This document shows, one piece after another, positions 1-15,000 of a stretch of 64,000 nucleotides of DNA (position 1 is its first letter; every line of letters starts with the position of its first letter). Source of the DNA: Phoenix dactylifera (taxonomy: Eukaryota; Streptophyta; Magnoliopsida; Arecales; Arecaceae). Where the stretch lies: NCBI RefSeq assembly GCF_009389715.1, contig NC_052401.1, positions 1,352,843-1,416,842 on the forward strand, written 5' to 3'. A model generated the notes under the pieces. The model was not told where the DNA came from. It saw only the letters and a list, made by a program, of their open reading frames with translations, and ran no database searches. The translations under genes were made by a program, and so were the position numbers.

Positions 1-3000
1 AAGAGAGGAGAAGAAAATATAATCATGTACAAAATTTTGAAGGAAGAGTAGCATATCATGGACAAGGACAACGAGCAGTGTAAGGTTCCATTCTCGCTCA
101 TAACACCTAAAAAAAATACCATACCTTGGTGAGCTAGGAGATATCTAGAGACTTCCTTGATAGTGAAGATTTAGGAGTTAGCAGGATTTTTGATATATTT
201 GCAATTTTAGAATGATTATAAAACCTATCTTTTTCATAGTTTTCTAAGTCATATGATCAACTTGAATTTGTATCTAAGCCTGTGTTTCACTTGGAAGTAA
301 AGCAGGAATAGACCTTATTCCTACCAAGCAGTCTTGCAAACTTAGGAGAATTATTAATCCATCAAATCTGCTTATATTCCTAGAATAACTATTCCCACGG
401 GGTCAGGTTAGCATTACTCTTGGAGTAACATTATCTATTACCCTTCCCTCTATATTACATGATAAAGGATACCCTCGGCTCTAAAGTTATTCCAAGCCAG
501 GGAATAAGAACATCAAGCAAAATAAAAACATAAATGTCTATTCCGAAAGAAGTAACCATCTTAATTCGACTTTTCTTATTCTCAAACCAAGCACAGCCTA
601 AAAGAACCACCTTAGGTACAGGTAAGGTTAAGAAAGTTTGGGAGCCATTAGGACTGTCTCTTAAAGGTAATTTTGACTGGGAATCCGAAATTTCAGCAAT
701 CTAGTCTTCATTCTATCTTTTCTTAGGAAAGGATTTTACAGTCTTTGGACTTGCAGTGGATTACAAATAGAGTTTGAGTGGAGTCCATGAAAAGAATATT
801 TCTTCCTGTATTGGTCGAGCTATTTGGAATTATAATTCAAGAGCTAAATTATTCTCAAAAAATAATGCAAAGCTACATTTCTCTCTCTTCAGAGAAGCAT
901 CTCTTTGATAAGACACTGTTAATGTTTTCCCCTGTTGCCTTCATAGCCACTACTCTAAAAGCTGGTGACTAGATGATTCTCATGAGCAATCAAGATAAAC
1001 CCTCCAACAACAAATCCTCTCCATTGCAACATTAAGTGTTGGATTTCACCTTTCTACAAAACTTTAACCTAAAACAGTGGAGACTTCATGTTGTTGAAGA
1101 GCATGGATGGCGGTGTCATCCCAAACCGCCCAGTTCGGAATGTACCAAGTTGTTTTGGGAGCGGACCTGCACGGTTTTGCCCCTTAGTTTGAGAAACCGG
1201 CGATGGTGGGAGAGAGGCAGAAGGAAAGAGAGGAAGAGAGAGGGAGAGGGAGAGGGAGGAAGTGGGAGGGAGAGGGCTTTCGAGCCCCCTCTCCTCCAAC
1301 CACAACGAAACTAGGGCTACCAACTTCACTTTAAAAAAGGGGGAGGGAGAGAGTAGGGGGAGGGAGGGGGGGAGAGGGTAGGGGGAGGGCTTTCGAGCCC
1401 CCTCTCCTCGGCCGAAAGAGATGGGACTCGAAAGCCCTCTCCATCTCCCTCCCTCCCCCTCCCTCTCCCTCCCCCTCCCCTCTCCCCCACTCCCCCCCCT
1501 CTCTCCCCCTCTCTCTATCTTTTCCTCCCTTCCGTTACGCCACGATAGGAGAAGAGGGGGCTCGAAAGCCCTCTCTCGGCACCTCTCTCCCCCCTCCATC
1601 TCCCTCTCTCTCTCCCTCCCACCAATCCCCTTCATTCTCTCCCTCTCTCTTTTCCTCTCTTTCGTTCCCTCTCCCTCTCCATCTCCCCTTTGTCAGTGCA
1701 CCACGAGCAAGGTGCACCGTACCGGTACCGGTATGCGTACCGGTCGCCTACCGGACCGGTTTAAACCGATACCTAACCGGCCAGCTCTTCCCCGCGAAAG
1801 CGGGTGCGCCCGGCCGGAGTCGGAGAAGAAGAATAGGAGAGAGTGAGCGGGGGACGGGGGGAGGGAGGAGAGGCCTCCGCCGCCCATGGAGGGCCGCAAG
1901 GGGGCGGCAGAGGCTGGGGAGGGGAGCCGAGGTGGGGAGAGGTACACCGTACCGGTACCGGTAGGCATACCTAACCGACCAGCTCTTTTCCGCGGAAGCG
2001 GATGCACCTAGCCGGAGCCGGAAAAGAAGAGAAGGAGAGAACGAGCAGGGACAGAGGGAGGAGAGGCCTCCGCCGCCCACGAAGGGCCACAGGGGGGCGG
2101 CGGAGCCCCCAGTGGCGCGACGGAGGACGCAGCCGCGGAAAAAAAATTAGGATTTTTATGTAAAGTCGGCAAATCCGCCGCGGAAAAAAATTTAGAATTT
2201 TTAAGTGAAGTCAGCTAGCGATTTGCCGACTTCACTTAAAAATTTCCAAATTAAAAAACCGAGAAAGAAACAGGGGACGCGGCCACAGCCTCCGCCGCGC
2301 CCCCGCGGGCTCCCCTGCCCCCCCCCCCCCCCCCCCGCGGCACCGGCGGAGGCCTCTCCTTCTCCCTCCCTTCTCCACTCGCTCTCTCCTTCTCTTCTTC
2401 CTCTCCGGCTCCAGCTGGGTTCGGCATCTACGGGCCCTATACCGGTTTCCACGGCTCCGTCGTACCAGTCAAGGCCCGAACCGATACAGTACGTGTTGAA
2501 CCAACCGATACGAGCTGGTTCAACATACTATGACCGCGAGTTGGCACAACACGGTACCGTACCGAGCAATCAGTATGGATCCCAGTATAGATCCCACTAA
2601 CCTTGTTTAAGAGTTAAACTAACTATTTTCTATTCAACTTTAAATTGCTGAAAACTAATGAAACCATCTCACCGACAAAGGAGCACAGGAAAGTTGAAAT
2701 CATGGTTCCTTTTTCTCAACTTGGAAACCACAACTGAGATTTTCTTGCATGAAAGTGCCCTAGATATAGGTGAAGACTAAAAGTGAGAAAAGAAGGGGTG
2801 ACTAAGGAAAACTCCAATGGTAGTTTTGAGAAATATATGCCAGCTTACTCCCTAATGAGAAATGGAAGATGCTTCTATTTCAAGGGTTTGACCCTGGACA
2901 GTGCAAATATATACCATCTTGTCCCTAGTAAGAAAGCTTCTCCAGATTTTCACTGCTCTGAGCTTAAATTCTAGATTATTAGGAACATTCATGGTTGATC

Positions 3001-6000
3001 CATCAAATGTAGAAGGTACTTTCCACCCCAAATTTTTGATTTAAGCTATGGAAAGATTCTCATAAGAAATTTCTAGGGAGAAAAAACAAAACAGTCATAA
3101 GGATCTCAAATGATTAGGAGAAAGGGATTAACTGTAAAAGCACACCTGTATTGCAGCCATATGTGCTTGTACTTGTCATACAAGCTATGTGACAGCTCAT
3201 CTTTGCAATAGCCAATGTTACTAAGAACTATTAACAGCTTTCTGTGGGAATCAGCAGCAGCATCACCACCGACACGAATACTAGATGACTCTCCGTCAAG
3301 ACCATCTACATATCCATTCTGCAAGTGATTGCTTTCTTTGTTTGATTTACTCTGAGATATTTCACCACCAATTCGTTCAATATAACCTGAGTCACTTGCA
3401 CAAATTGAACATGATACTCATGATGATAATTGATTATGTAAAATACCAAGTTATTTAATTACTGCATTCAATATTAAGCATACCTGCAAAATCCAGGAAA
3501 CAATTGAGAAATGCAAGTCTAACTGATTCTTGAATTTCTTGAACATGTTCTAAAATGTCATCTGACTTAGTTGCTTCACTCCTCAGATTCTGAATCATAC
3601 TGAACAGGTAGAAAGTAGAAACAATATCAATCCAAAGGCACTAAATACTGTAACTTATATTCTTAAAGGAATGCTGCTCTGCCTTTGTTTAGATGAACCA
3701 TAGATCAAGGGTCTTCTTTTCCAAGAAGTGGCACTATCAAGGTTCGCCGTCTCGGTACCAGACCCTGTACCAGTGCCACACTAGCACAATGTCGGTACGG
3801 TATGGTGCAGAGATTTTTTTTTTTGCGTACCAAGTGTCGGTACGCCATCGGTACCGAACCAGTATAATACGCTATGCCCTGCACCGCCCGGTTTAAGCCG
3901 GTACGGCATACCTTGGGCACTACAATTTCAAAATCAAAATTGTAACAAAATAAATATGTTAAACTTTCAAAAATAACCTAGAAAAGTTGAGTGGAAAAAT
4001 CAAATGTACCAGACAGTATAAAGAAGAAAATCCTTTTCATAGTTACAATATAGATTACTATGAAATGATAAAAAATTCTAGATGATTATTTTTTTTTACT
4101 AAACAATCATTAACTCATGCAATTAATACCTAATTTTAAGTCATGATAAAAAAGACTAATTTGCATAAATTTATCACAAGAACTCATCATTACTTAGAAG
4201 GCAGACAAACAAGACAAGGACAAGAAAGCAAAGTTAGCAGCAGCCAAAATAAGCAGAAAAGACCAATGAATTGTCAGTCAGGAATTACGGTGCTGGATAT
4301 CACAGTGATATCACAGTGCCTCATTGACGATGTTCATAAGCAACCAGCTGCAGCAGGATATATACATACATACATGGTGGTGGATATCACAGTGATATTG
4401 TGGTTATGGTTTTTCCAGCAACATTAGTGCCTCACCGTTGATGTTTATAAGCAACCAGCTGCAGGATACACACACACACACACATAGATAGATAAATATG
4501 GACATACACACACACACATCTGCCATCCATACCCGGTAAGGTAAAACATCAATGGTGCATGTGTGAATGCACCAAACAGAGTCATTCTCATCAATCAAAA
4601 TAAATACAGGAGGTACTTGCAAAAAAAAAAAAATCAGAACAAATGTCACAAACCAAACTCAAACTCAGTCCAAAACATAGAAAGAACAAGGAAAGGAGCA
4701 CCGGTTTCTGAAAAGAGTTGCATATGCATTCAAGAGCTTCTAAAAAGATCAAAGAAGTTAACCAGTTCTGAATCCTATATGATCTTCAATGTTCATGATT
4801 TAATACTCAAAAAAAGAAGACTATACCCAGGTAGGAAATAGTATAGATGAAGGGAGATAATGAAATACAATCCCAAGTATGCACAAAGTAAATATCTCTT
4901 GCATGAGATGAGCTATCTGAAGTGTTCATTCACTGAAAAGCTCAAACTTATGAAGCATTGGATTCAGTCCACCTCCTCTAGAAACATGCTCTATTCTACC
5001 TGTAGTGCTATCATTTGCAGATCATACATGAGCAGTCAACTGATGGGTTTCTACCTCAATAAACTAAGAGAAATCTACATAGCAGGTAATTAAGAGGAAG
5101 GCTATGTGAAAGTCTCTGAAGAAATAAGGCGCAAGAGACACATGAATACAAATAACAGGAAACACACAAACATAAGTATAGATTTACACAGTGATGAAAA
5201 AAATTCATATACAATTGGCAGAATCCAAGAAGCATGAGCTTACACATCAATCTGGTCCATAGCTGATGTTGTCATTGCTCGAAATGCCAAGGGCAAGTAA
5301 GAAATTGCATATGGAGACTTATTTCTTTCCAGAGTAGATAAAGGAACCCATGTTTCATCTTTGACTATCTCCTTGGTTGTTGCCCGCATCCATGAGCAGA
5401 GCCTTAGTATATAAATCTTTGTGATTTCAAAATGAAAGGTGCGCAAAGTTTTAACTGGTAGAATCATAGAAATACTCAAAGATTATATCCTGTTTTACAT
5501 TATTACTAACATACAGCTTTTTCAAGAGGAATAGTAAATACCAGCAGTTGGAGGAGCAGACTCTTTCCCCTCAAAAGCCTGACATGTTTTAGCTATTTCC
5601 CTTATAGCATCAGCCATGAATGGGCGAAGAATGTTTGATTCTTCAAAATCACGAAATGTATTGTGGACCTGTCATCAAAACAGGAACTTATCTACCTGTC
5701 TGTACCTACCAACAACAGGAATAAAAATGAACTGTATAATAATTGCACTCCAAAGATAAAGCAAATTCCAGTAGATATCCAGAGTACATAACAATCATGT
5801 CAGGAAGACAGTACACTCATAAGTGGTGATTGGGACAGGAAAAGTGCATGGATAATTCGAAAGGCGGATACAAAGCCTATACATAATAATAAGAAATAAG
5901 GCATATCAATATCTATGCAGCCATAATGCAAGTTACAGCCACAATTTGCATGGAAACATCTCCTCGAAGCACCACAATCTACATAAAATCATTGAAACTA

Positions 6001-9000
6001 ACGTTGCCAGGGCACAGCCAAATGTCCGAATTTTGACATCCAAATGCAAATTTAGATTTCAAAAAGCTTGTGAAATAAGACACGACATTTTAGAAAAATA
6101 TTAACTAAACAGTTGTATTCTTCATGTATCTTAATATTCAAATCCAAACCAATATGGCCTTTGATCCCGTATATTGAATTCAAATATGGCATTACAAGTA
6201 ATTGCATTTTGGAGTTATTCGGATCCAATAAACCGCCTCCACTTTATAAACAATATCTATACTTTATAGCTTTTTAAGCATGCCAATTTTTGATACATAC
6301 CAATCCCATGTACCACAACACTTTTTATTTATGCTACTGAAACTAGACATACAGGCTAACCCTTTCCAAGCCATTCCAAGCCGCCTTCTAACGCAGTGAC
6401 ATATAAGAACTCAAAACCCCCTATAACTACTCTCATGTATAACCAAATTACAACTCAGGAGTATGCTTTCATCAATATTTCACAAGCATCTTATAATCCT
6501 TTGTTCTCCATTCTTTTGTCAACACCACAAATATACTTGCTTTTGATGCTACATGGCTGGTTCAACGTAGAAGGCAAGATTATCTTAGATAAAGTTTGGT
6601 GGATGAAATAAGAATTGTCCCAAAGCAAGGTGCACCATCTTGGTACCAGGCCCCATACCGCCACCGCACTATTACTGTGTCGGGATGGTACGGGGCCGGC
6701 TCGCTATACCGACCTTCGTACCATGTACCGGTACCAAACCGATATGGTACGCCCCATCCCATACCACTCGATTCGGTACAATACAGCGAACCTTGCCCCA
6801 AAGTGTATTCCTACACAAATCTTAATGAGTGAGCCACCAAATATTACGAATCATTCTAGGATGGCTCGAAGATAAATGAATGCATGATGGCTAGGGCTAT
6901 GTAATCAATTTGAGAAGTGATAGCATCATTAAGTTTTTTTTCCCCCAAGACTAACCATGAACAACTTATATGAAAGAATAAAAAAGGGAACAAATTTGGA
7001 AAGGTAAGTCGAGAAAAGGTTTGTTAACTAATTGACAACAAAAAATGTGAGAAATTACTATACCTTGAGCTCAAATGCAGATATAGTATCATGAACCATG
7101 GCAGCAACCTCTTCAAGAGAATGGCTTGAGTATTTCACCTCACCAACTTTATCCTCGCTCCTATTAGCAGCAGGTTTAGCATTTGTCTCTGAATCAAGAA
7201 CTGTATTGCCAGCAGTGACCTTGAGAAAAAAAAGCAAAGTTAGCATATCCGAGAGTACTAAACAAGACTTAACTAGAAAGAAAACAAATTCAGTATTTTC
7301 CTTTATGGACATAAATGAAACTCTATCTATATACAGCTTTTCACATCCTTCACTACAATTCTATGAACCTCTTTTAATGTGTGACCACCTCTAGTTCTTG
7401 ATATGCCTACATACTGAACTAATTCTGCAAGTGACAATTGAAGAACAAACTTGTAAATCATAATATCCAAACCAACTAATACAGTAAAGAAATTAACATC
7501 AGAAGTCCTATTAGCCTCCCACAAATATTAGCACTGTTCTATTCTGCAAGTCTGTTACTTAACTATAACAACAAGGTGGCACATGAACAACAATAACTAA
7601 ACCAGGCTATCCATGTCAGCATAGGCTGGGGCACTAAAAGTCATATCAAAATGTTATGTCGCACCAGGAGGAACCTCTGTACATATTGATGATGTGAAGC
7701 ATCTACTTTATTATCATTCATACATAACATGATGGAGATCAACAGTGAGAACATAGATCTTTTCTTAAATCAAAACATCATGCTCTTCACTATACCCTTC
7801 AATAAATAGTATTTATATGATAGATTTGAAATATCCTGCACATTTTACTTTTATATTTCCATTTTCCTATACGATTATAGCTATATGCAGCACATGAAAG
7901 AAAACGCCCCTTATGCAGCTCTCATAAAGATTAATAAGACCTGATAAACTGTGATGCTCATATAAAAAGGTCAAATTGTTGCTTGTAATTACCAAGATAC
8001 TTTAGATAAGTTAGTTGATGATATCGAATGCAAAAATGAACGACAAGGGACTCTTTTGCTTCAATTCTTTTCTTCATAAATTGGAAAGAGTCAGCACTGT
8101 TGGCAAGGAAGTTTGGAACTTGGTGGTTCCACATAAGAACATAGCTTGTGTGTGAAGAAGATCCTCGATATGTAAAATTCTAGACAAACGTAGGTACACC
8201 ATAGAATAGCACTTCGTATGGATGACAACGCCATGTTGAATCATCAGCTTCCTAATAAAATTTCATTTGGTTAATGTGTCAAGTAAAATTAGCTAAAGCT
8301 TCCAGCTTGAAGAAACCAACAGTATAAAGGAACCAAATACTAAGCAGATGAAAACTTTCCAAGGGCATCTCTCAAGCATACTCATTACAGTGCCAAAAAT
8401 ATTGAGCATTACATCTTTTAAACCTAAAAAAGCAGTAGAGATTGATTCAAAGTAATACCTTCGCAAACTTTCCACTGAACACAGATAGCGCTAATCTCCA
8501 GAATGCCGGCATGTGGTGGATAAGTACAGCAGCTAACCTGCAGATATACCTTCCTCTTAAAGCATCCACTTTTTCCCCCATCATATTTACCAGCTGTGAG
8601 TCAACTGGAAGAGAGTCACCTATGGACGAATCAACATCTAACTGGATAAAACAGAACATACCAAGCACCAGTCAATATATCTAATAGGAAAAACAGAAGA
8701 GTAACAATCATATTAACATACAGATGGTTACTTTAATTTAATTTTAAACAAAATAATAATACATGATGAAAGATAAATAAATTAAATCTTGAGCATAGTT
8801 TTTCAAAGGTGAATGCACATTTTATGCTTGAAATTAGTGTAACTCGATCAAGTAACTCAATTGTACATATAGTACTGCATGTATAGTTCTTTTTTATTTT
8901 CATGTGGCACTCCCTCTTTCCATCTTGATTTTACCATCTGGTTATTGATTCTTAAGAAATCTTAACAGAAGTAAATGGCAAGTTACAAATCCATAGGCAG

Positions 9001-12000
9001 TACAAATGCATTAACTAGACCACTAGCATATCACAAATAAAGCACTTACAGATTTATTCGAGTCCTGTTGGAGTTGCCTCCATCTTGCATCAGATTGCAC
9101 TTTTTCCCGGATCTCATTGTGCAAAATTTCCATCCATGCCTCATGATCTAAAGTGCACTTTTCAAGCAAACCTCGAATCCTGCGATTCTGACAAAAGAAA
9201 TGAAATTTAAAACACTTAGCTAAGTAAATGTCAAGCATCAAGACGATGAAACAGCATTAGAATTTTTATACATAACTAGTTTTTAAAGAACTATTATAAA
9301 GTACCTGAATGTTAAGATAATACCACAAGGGATCTGAATCGGGCTCCAACTCCAGCAACAGCCTAGCAATGTTCTCAAGCTAGAAGCACAGAACACTAGT
9401 TAAATGAAAGACGCATGGGGCCCTTAAAACACACGCACAAGGAACATATTATACCTACCAGAAGTAGAATTAAAGTAGGGCAAGGAATCCAAAATTTTGA
9501 TATTAATTTATACTGAGTTATGAAACAAATTGGAAAAAAAGATTTACAATAAGAAAGGTCATGAACAAGGAAATCTTAGGGCAAAAGGAGAAATAGAAGG
9601 TCACTTGTCCCATCATTTTCCTCTCTTAAAAGTTTTCTGATTCTTATAATATATGAAAACCTTCTTTCCTTTTTTATTAACTAATCCATGTACAACTTAG
9701 GTGGGTTCCCCTATAAGAACGCTCAAGAAAAGTCAACACAGGGTTTTATCAATTAGCATTCGTAAGACATCAGGTAACATTACATTAACTTGTTTATTTT
9801 TTGTAAAAGTGAATTAGGCATGGGAGCAAACTTACATCAGCAAGATCAAGCTTTGGATCTTCCATTGATTTATAAAGCATGCCCCTAAACTCCTGCATCA
9901 CTTTTTCCACCTCCTCAAGTACACGTTTTAGTATTCCCACCTGCAAGTAAAAATTTCACGCAACTGTAAATAAATTGGCCAGTAGTAAGAAAAGACTATG
10001 CATAGCTGCTAATCTTGTTCAAAGCAAGATGTAAGTATTGTTCTCCAAGAACATCAAAGAACATATGATACAAATACATAGTGCCTAAAATTTTACAGCA
10101 TGACACAGAAACCTTGCTGTATTTTTAAATTTCAACAATGCAACAAAAGAATAATGGGAAACCAAGATATACCAAAACTTCACTCTGAAGGAAGAGTTTT
10201 GGGAGATTCATATCTAGAATCTAGAAAATAGCGTAACTTCCTTAGAATATGGTAGCTAGGTGAAATGCTTCTCAAGAACTTTAGTTATCAAGCACCATAT
10301 GATAAAAAAGTTTGCAAAGAAGATACCAAAATAGCCAACTACAGTGAACTGTTCTTGAAACTGGAGAAATACCAACTGATGCATCAAAATAAATGAGTGG
10401 GATTTGGTGTGGAGTCTTTTGTGCGAGAGGGCAAGCAAGATGATCAAAAGTACAAAAAACGAAGACAAAGAATTTCTAAATTGGGTTTTTATCAAATCGT
10501 CAGTCTCCAAACTATGCCAACTTCAAGGTGTTGAATGTAGCTCTCCAATTCTAACAATCTAAGTTGAACCATGTTCTGACAGTTTCAAATCTTTGAACAT
10601 TTAAAATGAAACTGGTTCATCTGAATGAAGGGATTTGCGATATCCAAGATTTTCTCATGATAGGAAATACTAAAATTTACATCTCAAGAAGCATTTCAAG
10701 CCAAATGTCTAACTAAACCAGAAATCCTGTTTATTTCCTAAGTTTAAGCAAGTTTTTGATCTTAGATAATCAAATACAATTGAAGAATTTCAGGTTCCCA
10801 GTGACCTGCAATGTTTCCTTGCAATAATTAGGTAAATAAAAGACTTCCTTCATCTTTCCTCTAAAAAAATAAAAAACTAAAAAAGAGATTTCCATTATCT
10901 CAAGTCTGAATCTTTTAAATTCTGCAGCGGATTAAAGAGCATGGGAGTCGGCAAAGGTAAAACTGCATTAGATAAGCTTGTAGACTTTTAACTTTTTGGT
11001 TTTAAATTAAGGTTCTAAAAGTGCATAATAATGTTGGCTTATAGGAATTTCATTTAAACTTTTTTGGTGCTTAAAGTGTAGGTCTTCAGTTGAGCTTCTG
11101 CTCAACACAAACCTTGGGAGTTTGTTATGTCCATGATAGAATGAAGTGTCTATAAGCTGATTCAGCTTCGTTTGCGACGAGCAAAAACATGGATTAAAAA
11201 ACATATAATTTATGTTACCCCAAAAACAAAGTGTTATGTTCAAAACAATCCACAACTGAAAAAAGAATTCTAGTGACATTTACTGAAAGTAACTTTACTG
11301 ATTCCTTTTTCATGCATTTCTATTAGGGCTTAGAAGTGAGGATTTAATTCATAGTTGACAAAGGTTACCATAAAATTCCACCAATCCTTGACATCCCTAT
11401 TCTTTTGTTTAACATTCATCTGAACCCCTTGTTCGCAACATACCTAATAACCTATATAACAACCACAAAGCTATTGATGCTAGTTCTTAACAATCAAGTA
11501 AATAGAAGATGGCTCAAAGGTAAATCCAGCTATAACGAAAAAATAACATCCTGATGCTATACTAGAAGATTAGACTCAACCTTAAAAATAAATAAGGCAT
11601 AAGACACGGTGACAACAATACAGCCAATACACAACTTTGCTATATTACTGAAATTACGTATTACATGGAGCCTAGATTTATCATTTAAGTTTCTATTCAT
11701 TTTTCTTTCTGAGTTATCTTCTTCTATTTGCAGTTATGTTTATGTTCTGGCAGAAAGTAAATGGCTGTGTGCATTGAAGATATTTGGTCACAATATTGTG
11801 GCTCCTCCCTCTTACGGAAAAGTATGAAGGCAATCGAAAGGCCATGCGGCAATAGATGGGAGGAATCAAGTCTGGCCAAGATAAGAGAGCAAAATTCAGA
11901 AAAGATGACAGAAGAAGATACAGAAAAAACTATGAGGAACAAGAGGGAAAAACAAAGGGAATGCAGAGCTTTCTGAAAAGTGTACAAGAGGCCGTTTAAT

Positions 12001-15000
12001 GCCTACAGAGCCTTTAGCTTGTACAACAGTGTGTCTCTTTACGGGCCCTAAAAGTTTTCTTTATTGTTTTCCTCTACCAAGTAATGAGCCCCAGACCACT
12101 ATTACAGACGCACTTTGATACTTTTATCTGGATTCTAAAAGGATAAGGACCACTTTGACCCACCATAATGCTAATGGAAGACCCCTTTTTTCCTCCTTTC
12201 TCAAGGCAGAGTGGGGTGGATATAAATGAAACTTTCCCCATGTTTCTCAGTTTTTTCCTCTTTATAGCGGGTGAGAACCCATACTTAGGGCTTTCCATGG
12301 TTTACCACCACAAGACTCAATCCTTCCATATTCCTCTTTTGTCTAGTTCTGAGTCTTCTGACTAAAATAAATCATACTACAGTCCATAAATCTGTCATCA
12401 AGAATGATTCTAAGTTTGTAACCATAATGTACCACCAATCTACAAGAGATAAGAAATAACAAGAACTTCCACGCAATGATGAAAGTTAAGCATTCCCAAT
12501 AAAAAACAGAGCAGTTTTACTGCCCAAGACACTAAAATGAATAAGTTGGCAAGGTTGACATACATGAGAAGGAAGCACAATTGACTTCGCTTTCCTGTAC
12601 TCTCTAACAGCTAAATCATATTCGCCTTTACTAATGCTCCCACGAATTGCGCTCGGCAGATTGAACAGCGTGCGGAACCTCTGAAGCATTCCTTGAACTG
12701 ATCTGATTTTCTCAGCTTGCACCTAAATTATGGTCAAGATGGATGAGAAATCAAGTTTATCAAATTTATAGAACCATTGATTAACTGCAAGCCTCACAGA
12801 TGCAAACTTTTAAAACTAAGTATTCAGTTCTCTACCTGCCTCTCAAACAGAGGCTCAAATGCACGATTTGCTACTGCACTGATATTTTGTGTGGTTTGAT
12901 GCAAGTGAGCAGTACCTGCACCTTCCGGATCTTCCTCTATCTGCCTCAGTTTCGACTCGATATCTGCAAAGAACAAAAGTAACCTCTTCCAGCATCTCGA
13001 AGCAATCTATCGAAACCCGACCCACAAATTACATATGTAAACACCATAAATATACATTGAAATTAGATGACTAAGTACCATCAATTGTGGTTTTGCAAGA
13101 GACAAAGCAATCAAAATTCTCTTTCACCAACTGCTTTTTCTGCACTGTCCTTCCCCTAAGATCAGTTTTTAAAGTAAGGGCACCAGATTCTAAATCTGCA
13201 GCACTTGTTTCTTGGTGAACCCGGGAAAGAAAAACCTTGGGATCAAAATTTGAAGAAGAATATGTTACTTTTTCTGCAAAAATTAAGACACAAGCTTTTG
13301 TTAAATAACAACAGCAGTGAAGATGAAATCAATGTAATAATAAAAGCACAAAATCCTACCACTATTATTTTGTGCTTAAAACACTATCTCCTTTGCTGTT
13401 ACAGATATAGATACATTAGCCCATAAACTCTGGCTTGCAATCAAGCTAATACTGTGGTTCTAACCTTAAATTAATTTCAGACAATGGCATACTCACAACC
13501 AAGAATAAGCATGTAGTTGGAGAAAAATTATAAAGGAAAACTAGAAGTAATGAAAGAACCAGTTTGTTTCAGTTATTAAAATCTGACGAAACAAACACAA
13601 AATTGACTTAATGTAGTCCGCCATCTAGCTGAACCGTAGAAGGTGGAAGAGGGCCTAGTTTTGATGATATAATGGGTAAAACGAATTAAAGTCTCAAATA
13701 GACATTTTGCTTTTGGAACAATTTTCTCCTGACTCCTGTGACATCTACTTTTACTACTTTAAGCATTAGCAACTCTCATTTTTGCAACATTTCTTTTGGG
13801 GGTTCATAAATGTACTATCCTCTTTGAGTTACGCACTCTTTTAGAGTTTCACTCTATAGACGTGTTACATGGAAATGCAGGGTTCTAAGAAAAGGGGAGT
13901 GTACATATCTACTCCACATGCAAATGTCTCATGACTCCATTACAATTTCTATACATTGTACTCAACAGTCAGCTAGAATTTGCCCATTTATTGACTCAGG
14001 TGATTTCTACCATATGCATCCTGCATTATTTCTCTATTTCAGCTGCCTTTCACCTATAAATTTCCATTTCCAACCATTGCCCAGATTTTGAAAATGCAAG
14101 GTCTGAAGTTGATCAATCTTGCTCTTAGAGTTGCCAACATAGCTGTCAATCATCATGTTCCTAAACAAGAGTCTAAATAAATGCTTCACATTATCCACCA
14201 AATTCACTATTCTCCAAGGGGTACATTGATCCTTTACCTGCTTATTTTGTTGAGAGTTGACAATCACCTCTTAAAAGGACCGGTTAGAGACTTTAATCCT
14301 CGAGGTATTTGACTTCCAAACAGGCACCTAAAAGCCTTAATCACCATGTCTGAATATGGTACCAACTCAACAACCTTCAGAATCATTAGTAGATGTCAAT
14401 CACAAAACACTGACAATGGCTCCTACTAAGAATATGCAAAAACCTAACTCCTCTAACTCTAAAAAGCACATGGAACAACTTATGTCCCAGAAATGGACAA
14501 AATATCCCTGATAAACATAGGCCATTCTTCTTGCAGCTTAATAGGAAAGGTTACAAGGAACAGTCAGAAAAATTACTAATAAGTGTTTTGACTCCTAGAA
14601 GCATTAAAAACCTTCTGGAGTGAAATGCACCATGCTAATATAAGCAATCCACTAAAGTGATGAGCTTATTCAAAAAATCTGGTTTACACAGCTCCATAAT
14701 TTTGCATGAAAGTTCATCATAAGTACTATCACCCATGAACCTGCATGTGGATTCACTTTGATCATTAAAAGCACAAGTTCAACCATGTATATTAGAAATT
14801 AACAATGTATATTAGCATTTCAAACCTATATAAAGTATTAAGAGGATTAGCAACAATCAGGCCACAACAATTTTGGGACTCATCACTCATCATAAGGGTA
14901 AACTAGAACCAAAAGTAGCATACCTCGAGTACTGGGATCCAATGGATCAGACCTCTCTCGAGAAACTGGTGAGCTTACTGAAGCTGCAGTAATTAGCCTC

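Larger units (their letters stand above)
1102..2605. mobile_element. Composite GC-rich hAT-like element in SEC5 intron 15
   Basis: This block is GC-rich inside AT-rich intron sequence. Its left end CATGGATGG and right end CTAACCTTG (reverse CAAGGTTAG) resemble the ends of the shorter CAAGG elements in this window. The 8 bases outside each end are TTGAAGAG (1094-1101) and TTTAAGAG (2606-2613), 7 of 8 identical, as a hAT-type target duplication would be. Inside are a CT/GA-rich stretch (1205-1700), two direct GTACCGG-rich modules (from 1711 and from 1941) and an inverted third copy of part of that module (about 2338-2425). No coding capacity is credible; the ORFs here are low complexity. The outer limits are less certain than the content: a smaller element starting at 1708 is possible. 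Confidence 0.45.

Noticed and set aside
1036..2600. Several ORFs of 60-188 codons on both strands
   Set aside because: They are Arg/Glu/Gly or Pro/Ser/Leu repeats from GA/CT tracts inside a transposon-like block, with no domain.
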